Of a stretch of DNA of 64,000 nt, positions 10,968 through 22,300 are shown in pieces. Location of the stretch: positions 434,001 through 498,000 of the forward strand of contig OX637633.1 in the NCBI GenBank assembly GCA_951802195.1, in the 5' to 3' direction. Within the stretch, counting starts at the first letter, position 1, and every line of letters starts with the position of its first letter. The notes below the pieces were generated by a model. That model was given only the letters and a program-made list of their open reading frames with translations, had not been told where the DNA came from and searched no databases. Both the position numbers and the translations under genes were made by a program. The stretch is from Tausonia pullulans (taxonomy: Eukaryota > Basidiomycota > Tremellomycetes > Cystofilobasidiales > Mrakiaceae).

Positions 10968-11149
10968 ATTTTGACTGCCTTTGACGCTTCCTACTGGCCC
11001 CAGCAGCCCAGTGAAGAGATTCCGACGGGGGTGATGGGGCGTAGCAGAGGGCTAGGGGTTTCGGGGAGAAACCAAACACGAATGTATGCTGCAGTTCTAC
11101 TTCCCCTTCTGTCTAAGACACCGAGCAAGAGCACACACAGTCGAAAACA

Positions 11150-12500
11150 TCATGCGTCTCTCCGCCACTCCATCGTGAACACCTTGACCCTTCGCTTCCT
11201 CTCAGCCATGCCCTCCCTCCACCCCTCCGTCCCAGGCCCAACAAGATTCGAGACGATGAGTTCACCCTCCCAATCGTTCGCAAGCTCGATCTTTTCTGAG
11301 ACCAAGCCCCGCTCGGCGGCCGAGGCGAAGAAGGCGTCTCAAACTTTGTCAGTCGTGTAGGATCCCGCGGCGACGTCTGTGCGAAGAGACAAGTCAGTTG
11401 AGAAGCCAGGCGGATGGGCAAGGAGGGAAGACCCACAGATCTTGGACCCTGGCTCGTGCGACAACGTCTCGACGAGCGTCTCGAGGAGGGCCGGGAGAGA
11501 AACAGTAAGCCAGAGACTGCGGCGTTTCGGGGGATAAAAGTCAGAGCTCGTCTCAACTCTTGAGTGAGAACCATGGCAGCAAAGACGAACAGGTCCGCGA
11601 GCAGGATGATGTCAAACCTCTTTTCCGGTTCGTCCAGTGTGGCCCTGTTTGAAGGGACAACCATCAAGTCAGTCGCCACGACTGATTTCAACACACACAG
11701 AAACTCACAGCAGCTTGGACGAATCGGTACCCCACTCGAAGCCCTGCCATTCCAGCTTGCAACCTGGTCGGACGAGTCCCTTGTTCCGTTCGACGTTGCG
11801 TGCCAAGTTATTGGTGATTGAAGGGTCCGGGTAGTCGGTCAGAAGAACGGACTTGGGCGGCGAAGGAAGGGAGGAAGCGAGCAGGGAGGGGATGCCAGCT
11901 CCACAGCCGTATTCGACCACTTGTCATGCGGAAGAAGGTAAGACAGGTCAGAAGCTGATGACGATCCCTCCACCTGCGACGGCTGACTCACTGGTCTTCC
12001 CTGCGGCGGGGATCCGCCCCAGCTCGACCATCTCGGCGAGGACCTGCAACCGAGAGGCGCAGTGACTTTAGCACGAATCATCGCTGCGAATGCAGGTGCG
12101 TCGCGCCGACAAGGACGTACAAGTCCTGAAGAAAAGAACTGTGATACAATAGGGTTAAGAGATATGAGGTTCGCGCTGACATGGACATCAACTCACCTGA
12201 TCCGCCATAAACATGAGGCTTGCGCCCTCTAGAGAAGGAAAGAGGAGAAACAGGGGCGCGTCCGAGGGGTCAGGCCGTCGTTTCTTCGAATCGCGCAACC
12301 AAGGCCGGCTGTTCACCCTTCTCAGCAGACGTGACAGTGAGCGGTCCAAAATGCACGACATCGGGAGTGAAGATTTCGTCCGTCTCTCCAGTGACGTTGG
12401 CGAAGGAGGCAAAGATATCGTCCATGTCTTCCTCGTCCAGCTTGGTCTCCGCTTTCGTCGCAGGAGGGGCAAGAGGGGGGATCTCAGTCGGTTTGAGCAT
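11150..12500 (-). CDS. EFM7/NNT1-like protein methyltransferase with an in-frame stop
   Basis: Seven exons on the minus strand: 12500-12317, 12228-12197, 12043-11992, 11919-11709, 11644-11591, 11516-11437, 11376-11150. They give a 279-codon frame of the family's usual size. Family features: SAM-binding motif I VEYGCGAGIPSLLAS, post-I LLTDYPDPSITNNLARN, and motif RFDIILLADLLW. The yeast homologue methylates eEF1A at its N-terminus, so a role in modifying the translation machinery is likely. In the last exon a TGA at 11341-11339 interrupts the frame after DKV, while family-like sequence continues beyond it (DAFFASAAERGLVSEKIELA ... GELIVSNLVGPG) up to a TGA at 11150. Either the protein is truncated at 216 residues, the strain carries a pseudogene, the base is a sequencing error, or the stop is read through. 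A 9-nt segment at 12117-12125 could be an optional micro-exon (adds DLY in frame). Confidence 0.8.
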
Positions 12501-13335
12501 GGCAGGATAGATCGGCGAGTTAAACAAGGGTGCCGATGGGTTGGGTGATGCCTGGCCTCGTCGTGGTGTTGGTGGTTGTGCAAGAAACAGGCGACGGCGT
12601 CAAGCGAAAGGGACGCGAGCCTCTGCGCATGCCCCTTCTCGAACAGTAGTGACGAGTTGCTGCTGTCAAGGTCTTGATGACGTTGAACGAGGACATGAGC
12701 ATAGTATCGATTCAGGAATTTTATTTAAGGTGAACCGAGGGACGCGATACCCGCGCAAGCTGCCCATACATCTCATAGCCGACTTCGACTGCCCCTGCAA
12801 GTCCATCCGCTCACAGCCACTCTTCGACTTCGTGTTGATGGAAACGTTGTCCTTCTGTGAGTTGCCCTCTCCCGAGTTCATACGGCCGTAGACCGAAACA
12901 ACGACGATGAGCCTGCCCTGTGCCGGTTGAAAAAGAAAACAGCCTGACTTGCGCATCCAAATCCTCGGGTTTTCGGGCGACGGACAGGCCAAGTCAATGA
13001 CGAGCGAGTTGGGTTCTGTACAGCATCAGATCACGCACCACGAAGTAACGCCCATGAAGGCATCACGAGCGTCGCTGGCTTCGTGGCGTCGAGAAAATCC
13101 GGGGCTGACTCCGAAGACTGGACCTGAATCATGTCCACGTTCTGTCAAGTCTGTTCAAAGGAAAATAAAATAAATATCATAACCGTGACCACCACCTACG
13201 CTGTGCTCCCCCATTGGATCTGGAAACGATTTCTGGCCACGGTGGGTACCGCAAAACGGCGCGCACGTACCAGATAGGACTCAAGCGTTTAAGATCGGGA
13301 CCTCTCTAACGGACGTCGCTCGAGCCATTCGTAAT
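12501..13335 (-). other. Stretch without a convincing gene model
   Basis: This 0.8 kb lies between two minus-strand genes. On the minus strand there is weak coding-like signal around 12950-13130 (a frame reading DARDAFMGVTSW and another reading NSLVIDLACPSPENPRIW followed by a possible intron and GRLIVVVSVYGRMNSGEGNS). The segments do not join in phase into a recognisable protein. It may be an extra small gene, a long 5' leader of the methyltransferase gene, or a decayed sequence. Confidence 0.25.
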
Positions 13336-14476
13336 TCAGAAATCAAGGGCAGTGCAGTCTGTAGCAGGTGTCAGCAGCATCATTGCAATATAGAGGGCGA
13401 GCAATGACGAACTTACCAAACGTTTGCGTGCCCTTGCCTCCCATATTCATGTCTCCCGACATCAGCAAGGCCGTATTGAGTCTCTCATGGATTGATTTAT
13501 TTTTGAACGCCTTCGTTGACGTTTTGAGGCAAAGGACTTTTTCGACAAGTCTGAGGAAGGGGATCAGCTCTGGTCATGCGGGAGGGAGATCGAGTCCAGA
13601 ACAGCGCACCTTTTGCATCGCCTCCAAGTATCTGGTCAGCTAACAGAACATGGAGAAGCTGGCGCAGGGGTGAAGCTTTTGGAACCCAAAGGCATCGAAA
13701 AGCAGCCTCTAAGCGCGAACGACGTCGCTGTGCGAGATGGCTGGGAAAGCGGCGCTCTTATGAGGCGCGGGAGCGTTTGATGAAGAAGAGGAATAGGTGA
13801 TAGATAGAGCTCAGCTTAGAGTGAAAGAAAGTGGAAGAAGAGACGAGGCCATTCGTCCGCGGCTAAGGAGGCCCACCCGGATGATATACATATCAAGGAA
13901 TCGAGCGTCTTTGAAGAGCCGATCAGAGCGTTGTCTCCCTCGCCCTTGACATCACACATCTGCGATCATGAAAGTTTTGATGTCAGGTTTGAGTGTCCTC
14001 TCTCTGAACGCCCGAGCCAGGCGGAGTGACGCTCACGTTTAAGCAGGCTGAGGCGAGGATGGCAGATGGTCGGGACACAGCTGCCTGCTGTGCGTCTCGT
14101 ACGTGAGCTAGATCAACAATATAAAGCCTGACTTGACGGAAAAGGAAGGATGTCACACATATAAAAAGGAATGAGCATGGTGGGTGAGTGGGTGAGGGGG
14201 TGGGTGGATGATGATCGGGTTGAGAGAAACTCGATGACCGCGAACTCGAATGGGTTGTTGGAAACGATTCGAGAGCGGAGGTGGCCGAATACATCGGTTC
14301 TGAAGGCCACACCCTATAGACAGAGAGGCAGGAGAAAACCTCACAGTCGAGCTCGGTGAAGGGCCAGACATGAGTGGGTACTCGGAGAGAAAATCAGTGT
14401 GTGCTGTGGCGCTCGTTGAATGAGTGGCAAAAGCTCGCGTCCGAGGAAAATTCTCCGCGGCGTTCCAGATTATCAT
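13336..14476 (-). CDS. Unidentified multi-exon protein
   Basis: I do not recognise this gene. The start at 14476 (MIIWNAAENFPRTRAFATHS) leads into exon 14476-14345. The next exon starts at 14313 in phase (GVAFRTDVFGHLRSRIVSNN, then PFEFAVIEFLS). Later pieces are RDAQQAAVSRPSAILASACL (about 14100-14038), MCDVKGEGDNALIGSSKTLD (about 13960-13895), a helical exon around 13550-13435 (LVEKVLCLKTSTKAFKNKSI, ERLNTALLMSGDMNMGGKG), and a short last exon ending DCTALDF at 13336. The exons are short with typical GT-AG borders, and the reading is globular rather than low complexity, so a real gene of about 250-300 residues is likely. The starts of this gene and MRD1 face away from each other across about 210 nt, so they may share a promoter. 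Exact internal borders remain uncertain. Confidence 0.5.
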
Positions 14477-14686
14477 CTATTCGAAGTCACTCTTTGAAAC
14501 CTATTTCTATTCATGAAGCCGGCAAGCGCGTGCCTGGATGATGCCACAGCAACGTGAGAGAAGCGCAGGAGACAGGATTTGGCGTCGTCGATTCGCATGG
14601 ACAGTGCGCCCGCCCTCTGCCCTTCCCTTCTCTCTCCTCCCCTCCTTCAGCTAACCTCTACCACCCACCACACTCGCTTTCCCAAC

Positions 14687-17544
14687 ATGTAAGCGCTCTC
14701 ACTCTTTTTATCTGTGGAAGGGCCAGACTGACTCCTATTTTCGCATGCTTCAGGTCCTCCGGCACCCGAGTGATCATCACGAACCTCCCGGCGTCTACCA
14801 CGACATCGTCCTTCCGGACGCACCTTACCACCGCGCCCTCGACGTCGACGTCGTCTTCCGCGGCTATTACCGACGTCAAGGTCTACCCGAAGCGTCGCTT
14901 CGCCTTTGTCGGATATAAGACGGCCGATGACGCCGCCAGGGCTGTCAACTGGTGGAATGGGACCTGGCTCGGCGGTCTCCGGATCAAGTGCGAGGTCGTC
15001 GATGAGGTGAGTCGCCTTCCTTGTTCTTTTCGGGCGGGGAATGGGAAAGGGGAAAGGGGAGAGGGGAGAGGGCAGATCAGCTGTCTAAACGCGAGGTTTC
15101 TTCTGGGAAGAGAGAGACTTCGATCCTTTGGTCGTCTATGGTTGATTGTCGTTGCCCTGTTGCGCGTCCTCAAGACTGCCTCGACTTCTGACGCGCCACT
15201 CGCCACGTTCACTTGCGTTTTCCCAGTCTGCCTCAATCAAGGATGCCTCAAAAATGTCTTCCAAGCGCCGATCCTCGCCTCCCCCCTCCTCGGAGCCAAC
15301 GTCCAAGCGCGTCAAGCAGGCTGCCGTTGCCCCTGCTGTTGCTGCTACTCCCGAGTCGGCCCAGCACGCCGAGTATATGGCTGCCATGACGTCCAAGCGG
15401 GGCAAGAATGCCGGGCGCAGCTGGGAGGACCTTCCCGTTGTGGAGCCTGTTTCGGCAGCCGAACCGATGATGGCCGTTGAGGAGGATGCTGAGCAAGAGG
15501 AGGAGGAGTCCGCTGAGAAGCTTGCGGCCGCTACAGCCGACGATGAGGAGCTTGACGACGCGGCGTGGATGCGGAAGATGATGTCCGGCAGCCTGGAAGA
15601 GCCCGACCCCGAGCCGGTCATGCCGAAGGAGCAGCCAGAGAAGAAGAAGAAGGCCGTAGAGGTCGTCCAGGCGCCTGAAGTGGAGAGCATCCAGGCGGAC
15701 ATGACCGTGAGTACCTTTCTGCCATATTTACTAATTGCTTTACCCTGCTGACTGCTCTTTCTCAGCCCGAGGACCTAATCCTCTCGACAGGCCGTCTCTT
15801 CCTTCGCAACCTTGCGTTCTCCTGCACCGAGGCGGAGCTTTCGGAGCTCTTCTCGCCGTTCGGTTCTGTCATCTCGGTGCGCCCTGCTCTATTTCCCTCC
15901 TACCTGCTTCGTGGGTTGACCGCCATGTTTTCCAGGTCCACATGCCCCATTCGGCGCAGACTAAGACCCCCCTAGGAACGGCCTTCGTCCTGTTCGCGAC
16001 TCCCTCGCACGCGCTCACGGCCTACCAGGCCCTCGACGGCAAGGCGTTCCAGGGTCGAATTCTTCACATCCTTCCCGGCCGCAAGGCGCTCAACGCCCTC
16101 GGCGATGGCGCGGAGGGAGGGGATGAGAAAAAGGTTGGCCTCAAGGGCGAGCGGGAGGGCAAAAAGAAAGCCGAGGCGAGCAAGGAGTTCAGCTGGGGCG
16201 AGCTTTACATGAACGTGAGTAGACCTGCCTGCTATTGTAATTGCATGAGCTGGAGAGAGTCAACTCACCCGTTTTTTTTCTCTTCAGAGCGATGCCGTCG
16301 TCTCGTCTATCGCCGATAGGATGAACATCAGCAAGGCCGACATCCTCGACACCGACTCCGGCTCGAGCAACCCGGCCGTCAAGCTCGCTCTCGCTGAGAC
16401 GCACGTCATCCAGGAGACCAAGAAGTACTTTGAGGACGAGGGTATTCAGCTCGAATCGCTCAAGTCGACGACGCGCTCGCCGACGACGATCCTCATCAAG
16501 AATATCCCCTACGGCACGTCGGCCGAGACGCTCCGCGAGATGTTCGGCCACCACGGCGAGCTCGAGAGGCTCCTCCTCCCTCCCGCAGGCACGCTTGCTG
16601 TTGTTGAGTTTGGCGATGCGGCTTCGGCGCGGTCGGCGTTCAAGGGGCTTGCGTACAAGCGGATGGGCAATTCGGTCCTGTACCTCGAGAAGGGACCCGT
16701 TGGCATGTTCAGCACCAAACCTGATGTTGCTGCACTCAAGCCTGTCGCTACTCCTGCGGCGACTTCCTCCTCAGCTCCTGCTGACGTCTCAACCACGGAG
16801 GGCTCTCCAGCTGCGGCCAACTCGACGCTCTTCGTTAAAAACCTTGCCTTCGCGACGACACCGACTACCTTCACCGCGACCTTCTCCTCCCTCCCTGGAT
16901 TCCTCTTCGCTCGCATCCAGACCAAGCCGGGATCCACCCCTGCCCACCCTCGTCTCTCGATGGGGTTCGGCTTCGTCGGATTCGGGTCCTCTCAGTCGGC
17001 TCAGGCGGCCAAGGAGACGATAAACGGCTTGAAGCTCGATGGTCATGTCCTCGAGGTCAAGTTCGCCCAGCGAAACACGGAGGACGAGGGCGAGAGGAAG
17101 GACAACGGTGCGGGTGGCAAGAAGGGCACTACGACCAAGATGATCGTCAAGAATATTCCGTTCGAGGCGACCAAGAAGGACATCAGGGAGCTCTTCAGGT
17201 GGGCCGACACGTTCGCACCTTTCTCCATCCAAGCCAGATCACTGACACCCCTCCCCCGCACTGATTTTCGCAGCGCCTACGGCCAGCTCAAGTCCGTCCG
17301 TCTTCCGCGCAAGTTCGACACCAAGGCCCGCGGGTTCGCCTTTCTCGATTTCCTCTCACGCCGAGACGCCGAGACGGCCATGGCTGCGCTCCGGCACACG
17401 CACTTGCTCGGCCGGCACCTTGTGCTTGAATGGGCCGCCGAGGAGGAGGACCTGGGCAAGCTGAGGGAGGACGCGAAGGATGTTGTCAAGGCGCGCGAGG
17501 AGGGCGGGATGGGGATGGGCAAGAAGAGCAAGATTGTGATCTGA
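14687..17544 (+). CDS. MRD1: MRD1, multiple-RRM ribosome biogenesis protein
   Basis: Seven exons close in phase: 14687-14688, 14754-15006, 15227-15706, 15766-15876, 15936-16214, 16288-17198, 17274-17544, giving 768 residues. The start codon itself is split: AT at 14687-14688, then an intron, then G at 14754. Five RRMs are visible: about residues 3-84 (TRVIITNLPA ... RFAFVGY), 255-335 (GRLFLRNLAF ... GTAFVLF), 445-515 (TTILIKNIPY), 553-630 (STLFVKNLAF ... GFGFVGF) and 657-735 (KMIVKNIPF ... RGFAFLDF). An acidic/Lys-rich linker separates RRM1 and RRM2. Five RRMs in this order and an RRM1 set apart at the extreme N-terminus are diagnostic of Mrd1, a nucleolar protein needed for 35S pre-rRNA cleavage in the small-subunit processome. 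The family is usually 750-890 residues, so the model is complete. Confidence 0.95.
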
Positions 17545-17741
17545 GAGAAGGGTTTAAATTTGCGATAGGGATGTCTTCTTGCTTCTCAGAGCAAAAGTCT
17601 GTCCGCAGTTGCGAAATGAAATAGGGTCATACGGCGCGTCAGTTGTGGGTGGCGCGGCGCGTCAGTCTCGACTCGACTCCTCCAGGGTTTCTTGCTTTTA
17701 ATGTTCCTCTCCCACCAACCACCACCTTTCCACCAGCCGCC

Positions 17742-18423
17742 ATGCCCAAAGCACCCTCTAGCATATCGTCGTCTACTCCTCTCCTCCGGGATCCATCGAC
17801 GATCTCTTACCCTACGACGGCCCTCGCCCGCTCGAAATACCGCAACCCTTCAACCTCGAAGCCACTCACATCCTTCCAGTGGCAGCTCTACGACCTCATT
17901 CGAGATGTTCGTTCGCGACTTCCTCTCTGTCTCCCACATATGCTGGCACTGACGTTCCTGGTCCTCAAAGCTTCCGGCTGGCCGCACGACGACCTACGGT
18001 CTCATCGCCGCCAAGCTCGCCACTTCCCCTCGAGCCGTTGGGACCGCGCTCAGCAAGAACCCGTTCTGCCCCTTGATCCCTTGCCATCGCGTCATCGCGT
18101 CAGACGGCAAGATGGGCGGATTTATGGGGTGAGTGAAAACCTCCGTTGAGTTGGAGTAATGCCGGTCAACGTCCGACCAGCGAGACGCGCCCTCGTGGCA
18201 CCGACCGGCGAGCGAGCATTGTGTCGTTCGCGAAACTTACGCAGGTGTTGATCGTAAATCTAGGCAGACGACGGGACTCCTCATCGAGCAAAAAGTCAAG
18301 AGGCTTAAGGAGGAGGGCATCGATATCCAGGAAACCAAGCCGGGTGTTTGGGTCGTCCAGGCGCTCTCTTCGGCCGGGAGGTCTGATAGGACCGCGGAGA
18401 AGGAGGTGTTGTGGACGTTCTAA
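17742..18423 (+). CDS. MGT1: O6-methylguanine-DNA methyltransferase
   Basis: Three exons: 17742-17906, 17971-18128, 18264-18423, giving 160 resid. The protein transfers the methyl group from O6-methylguanine in DNA to its own cysteine, a one-use repair reaction in the nucleus. The C-terminal MGMT core is complete: LPAGRTTTYGLIAAKL, the helix-turn-helix SPRAVGTALSKNP with the arginine finger, and the active-site motif PCHRVI with acceptor Cys at about residue 93, then GGFMGQ and a C-terminal LLIEKVKRLKEEG helix. It is short, with only a brief N-terminal region rather than the full N-terminal domain of bacterial Ada/Ogt, as is usual for fungal forms. Intron 2 (135 nt) has the acceptor at 18262-18263. 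The gene follows MRD1 by about 200 nt on the same strand. Confidence 0.93.
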
Positions 18424-19352
18424 AGACTCCTTGAGTGAGTGCTTTATTACGTCTGTGTTGTACTCTGGCGCTGAGACTGACTTGGCTATTCGCCTGCTTA
18501 TGCTTAGCTTACAACTTCCACGTATCGACGGTTCGACCATGCTCTGAAGACCCAATGTCCAAGTCTTCTCGTTAGGATTCGACGTATATCCAAGGTTTCA
18601 CCACGATGGGACCCTGGCATCTTCAAGACTGTCCGATGACTTATGAAGGTTGTTGATTGAGCGTGATCGTTCCTCACTCGCCCACGATCATCTCATTGCC
18701 TCGCTTTCTCGGCATACCGTGTACCTAGTCTATTCCTATCCTCTTCTCCATCGCATCAGTTTTCCAACATGCATTTTAATAGTTACGCTTTTGTTGTCTT
18801 CCGTAGTTTGAAATGAGCGATGCCTTTGAGTCCAAGCCGCTGACAGCGCATGTTTGGGAATCCGTATTTTACGTCTGGTCTTGTCCCAAGTGTCCTTCGT
18901 TGTCTCAGAATCAAGAGCAGGCCATCCGAAACAGCATGTGAGGATGATGACGCGGCGTGGCAAACGTTGGCCTTGCTGGCCAGCCAGCTGGGGTCTGGCA
19001 TCCGCGCGCGCACGCTGGGTCTGGGTTTCGGCCTGGGCTTGTGAGAGCGCACATTGAACGCGCCGGCAGCTCTCCAATATGCAGCAGGGGCTCGAACCCG
19101 TCTGATGGTCGTCCCTTCGTGCACTCACCTCCTTTCCACGCGGCTGGCGGTTGCTTCCCTGGCCTGGCTTTGTCGGCGGTGCCTCCCCGCGGCTTGGCCT
19201 GACAGCAACCACCACTCTCCAAACTCTCCCTCCTCCTTCGACCTTCCTCTTCCCTTCCCCCTTCACCCCTAACAGACTCGTCTCGCTTCGTCTCGACTCG
19301 CCTACTATCCTCTTCTCGGCCTCCTCTCGCCTCCCCCCTTTCATCGCCTACC
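18424..19352. other. Intergenic region upstream of DEF1-like gene
   Basis: About 930 nt between the MGMT stop and the DEF1-like start. Open frames on both strands here overlap each other and show no family features. The 3' half (about 19200-19350) is strongly CT-rich on the plus strand, typical of leaders and core promoters in this genome. I see no other structure. Confidence 0.5.
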
Positions 19353-22300
19353 ATGTCGACGCAGGAGCTCCGTACGAAGTACGCCTCGGCCCTCAGCACC
19401 CTCTCCGCCATCTTCCCCGACTGGTCCGACGACGACCTCCTCCTCGTCCTCGACGAGTCCAAGGGTTCCATTGAGACGGCCGCCACCCGCATTACCGAGG
19501 GTCAGTCTGCGCCTTCCACATCTCCCCCTATCACAGAGAAGGAGAGAACGACGAAGGAAGGACGAGCGAGCGAGCGCGACTGGTGACTGCTCGCCCGCGT
19601 GAGCTCTCGCTCTCTCCTGGCTTTCTTCGCCCTTCCCTGAATGCCGGCCGCTCCCTTCCTACCTCACTGGGCAAGACACTGCCTACCTGCGACCTTATTC
19701 GCGAGAGTCCGACGGATGCCTGAGGGGCCAGCTTATGGAGCTTTCCCCTCGCCCGCTTGAACGGACCCGAATCGCCCGCTGTGCCCTCCCCTGCCCTTGC
19801 CGCCCGCTCTTCCCTTGTTCTCCTTGTCGGCGGGCTATGTGTCGTCATACCCATCTGATCCAATTCTCCTGTTTATCTGTCTGCCTCTCCTCATCCCTTC
19901 CTCCTCCCGCCTCTCTAGGACACGCCTCGCAGTTCACGACTCAGTCTCGCAAGAAGGAGAAGAAGCCCGCGGCTTCGAAGGCATCCACCAACGATGGAGG
20001 TTGGGCCACCTCGGACGGTGTCGCCTTCAGGGGCGGTCGCGGACGTGGCGGACGCGGCGGTGGTGAGTCTTGTGCCTTCCCCCCGTTATGCACAGGTCGT
20101 TGCAAGGAGGAGGAAGGGAACGTCAGAATGGGAGGTGTCAAGGGAAGAGAGGGGGCACGCGAGCACGAGGAAGGCCGTCGTCCTGCGTCTTCCTAGCCTT
20201 GTCTCGCCTCGTCGCCCCCGGATCCGGCTTTTTTCGCTGACGGATATGGGGCGATATGTGAGCGAGAGGCACCTCAATACATGCTAGGTCGACAGTTCAT
20301 GTCCTTGGGCATGATCTGGCGAGCTCGGAGCTGAACGAGGTGTTCTTAGCGCTCATGAGGGAAGATGGCGACCGCGGGAAGGGGGAGACAGCATGTAGAG
20401 AGGGGAGCGCGCGATTGCCCGCCGCCATCTTCTCTCGCCTTCAGTCGACCTTTTCAACCCCGTGTCGTCCTTCAGCGAGAGGGGTCGTGAAAGGCCTTGC
20501 AGGTCTGGCTGTGTGGTCTCTTATTGTGATTTCGTCAAGCGCCCGAGAGCCTCGTCTGCTGCTCTTGGTCACCCTTGCCGCGGGACTTTGCGCGAGATGT
20601 TCGGCGCTGTTCTCCTTCTCACTCTTCTTTCTGCTCCTCTCTCGCTTGCGTGCTGCTCGTTGCCCTTGCTCTCACTGACCACGTGTCCCTGCTCTCTCTT
20701 TCTAGCCGAATCGTTCCGCGGAGGACGTGGTGGAGGACGTGGTGGTCTTGGAGCTCGGGGTACCCCCCGAGGAGCTTTCGCGGCTGGCACCAACGGCTCC
20801 CCTCGGCCTGCTGCTACCACCACCAGCGCAGCGGCGGCCAACCCGACCGCTTCGTCGACTCCGAACGCCTGGGGCAAGGAGAAGGACGCCGCTCCTGCCG
20901 CGGCTGCTGCTGAGGAGAAGACCGTCCCCAAGGCGACTGAGGACACGACCTCTAGCGGCTTGGGCGACTCGCCTCCTGAGGCTCCCAAGGAGACGACCAC
21001 CAAGCCCGCCGCTCCGGCTGACCCGACTCCGGTCAATGGCTCAACCACATACGCCCAGAAGGGCAAGGCTCCCGTTCGCGGAACCATTCCCCAGGGTACC
21101 AAGATGAGCTGGGCCCAGATTGCCCGGTGCGTCCGCTCCTCCATCGCTTGCTCGCCCTGGGCTTTGGACTTTTCACTCCGTACCTGTACGCGAGCGCGTG
21201 CCAACACGGCTGCTGACGCTGGCTCTATTTCCTGTCCTCTCTAGTCCCGCCGAGAAGCCCAAGCCTACCCCCGCCCCTGCTCCTGCTCCCGCTCCCGCCC
21301 CCGCCCCTCTTGCTTCTGCCGCTAAGGCGGCCTCCCCCGAACCGACCCCCAAGCCCACCCCCGCCGCTGCTGCCCCCACCACCACCGATGACTCCTCCGC
21401 GCCTGCCGCCACCCAGGCCACTCCCTCCGCTTGGTCCTCTGCCGAGGCCGCCCCTCCCATCGATAACCAGGCTCCCTCTTGGAAGGACGAGGCCGTCACG
21501 AGCGCGCCTCAGCCCCCGACCCATGACACCTGGGGCTCGATCCCCTCCCAGACCGAGACTTCCGCCGCCACCACGGCCACCCCTGCCGAGCCCGAGCAGC
21601 AGCAGCAGCAGGGTTGGTCCGAGTCGGCCGAGCAGCAGACAACCGAGGCTTCCCCGTCTTGGGACCAGCCCGCCGCCGCCGCTGCCACTGAGGAGTCCAA
21701 GCCTCAGGAGGCCGCTGTTGCTCCGGCCGCCACGCAGGAGTCGTTCTCGGCTCCTCCCCCGGGCTTCGCCGCCCTCTCTTCCACCACCGAGACCAAGGCT
21801 CCGGCTGTTGCTGCCGTCCGCCCCGTATCGACGAGCACCCGCAACAGCTCACGGTTCAAGCAGGTCGGCGACCAGGCCGTCATCATGCCCGGTGGTGCCC
21901 AGGACTTTGGTCGCGTCGGCATGCAATTCGGCTCGCTCTCCCTCGGAGGCGACGGCGAGTTCAATGCTGAGCCAGAGCCTTCGTGAGCAGCTCTCCCTTC
22001 CCTCTTCCATCTTCAGCACGAATCGCTGACAGTTTTCTGTTGGCTTTTCAAGCCACTCCGCGGAGCCACAGTACGCTCCCGAGCCGATCTCTGCGCCTGA
22101 GCCGATCTCGGCTCCTGCCCCCGTTCAGGCCCAGCAACACATTGAGGCGCCTGCCCAGGAGCAGGCTCAGCCTCAACTCAGCTCGATGAACTTCTTCCAG
22201 CAGTCGCAGCAGGCCGCCGCCGCCGCCGCCGCTCCCCAGCAGCAGCAGCAGCAGCGTGCGCCCTCGCCTCCTGAGCAGCAGCCTCAGCAGCAGCAGCAGC

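Noticed and set aside
11339-11341. Selenocysteine codon at the in-frame TGA
   Set aside because: The position is not a known redox site in this family and most fungi lack the selenocysteine machinery; nonsense mutation, error or readthrough are simpler.
12117-12125. Certain 9-nt exon in the methyltransferase gene
   Set aside because: The frame is kept with or without it and its donor is weak, so I only mention it as optional.
20569-21524. Long minus-strand frames opposite the DEF1-like gene
   Set aside because: They are Gly/Ala-rich mirror images of Pro/Ala/Gln-rich codons; GC-rich repeats keep the opposite strand open by chance.
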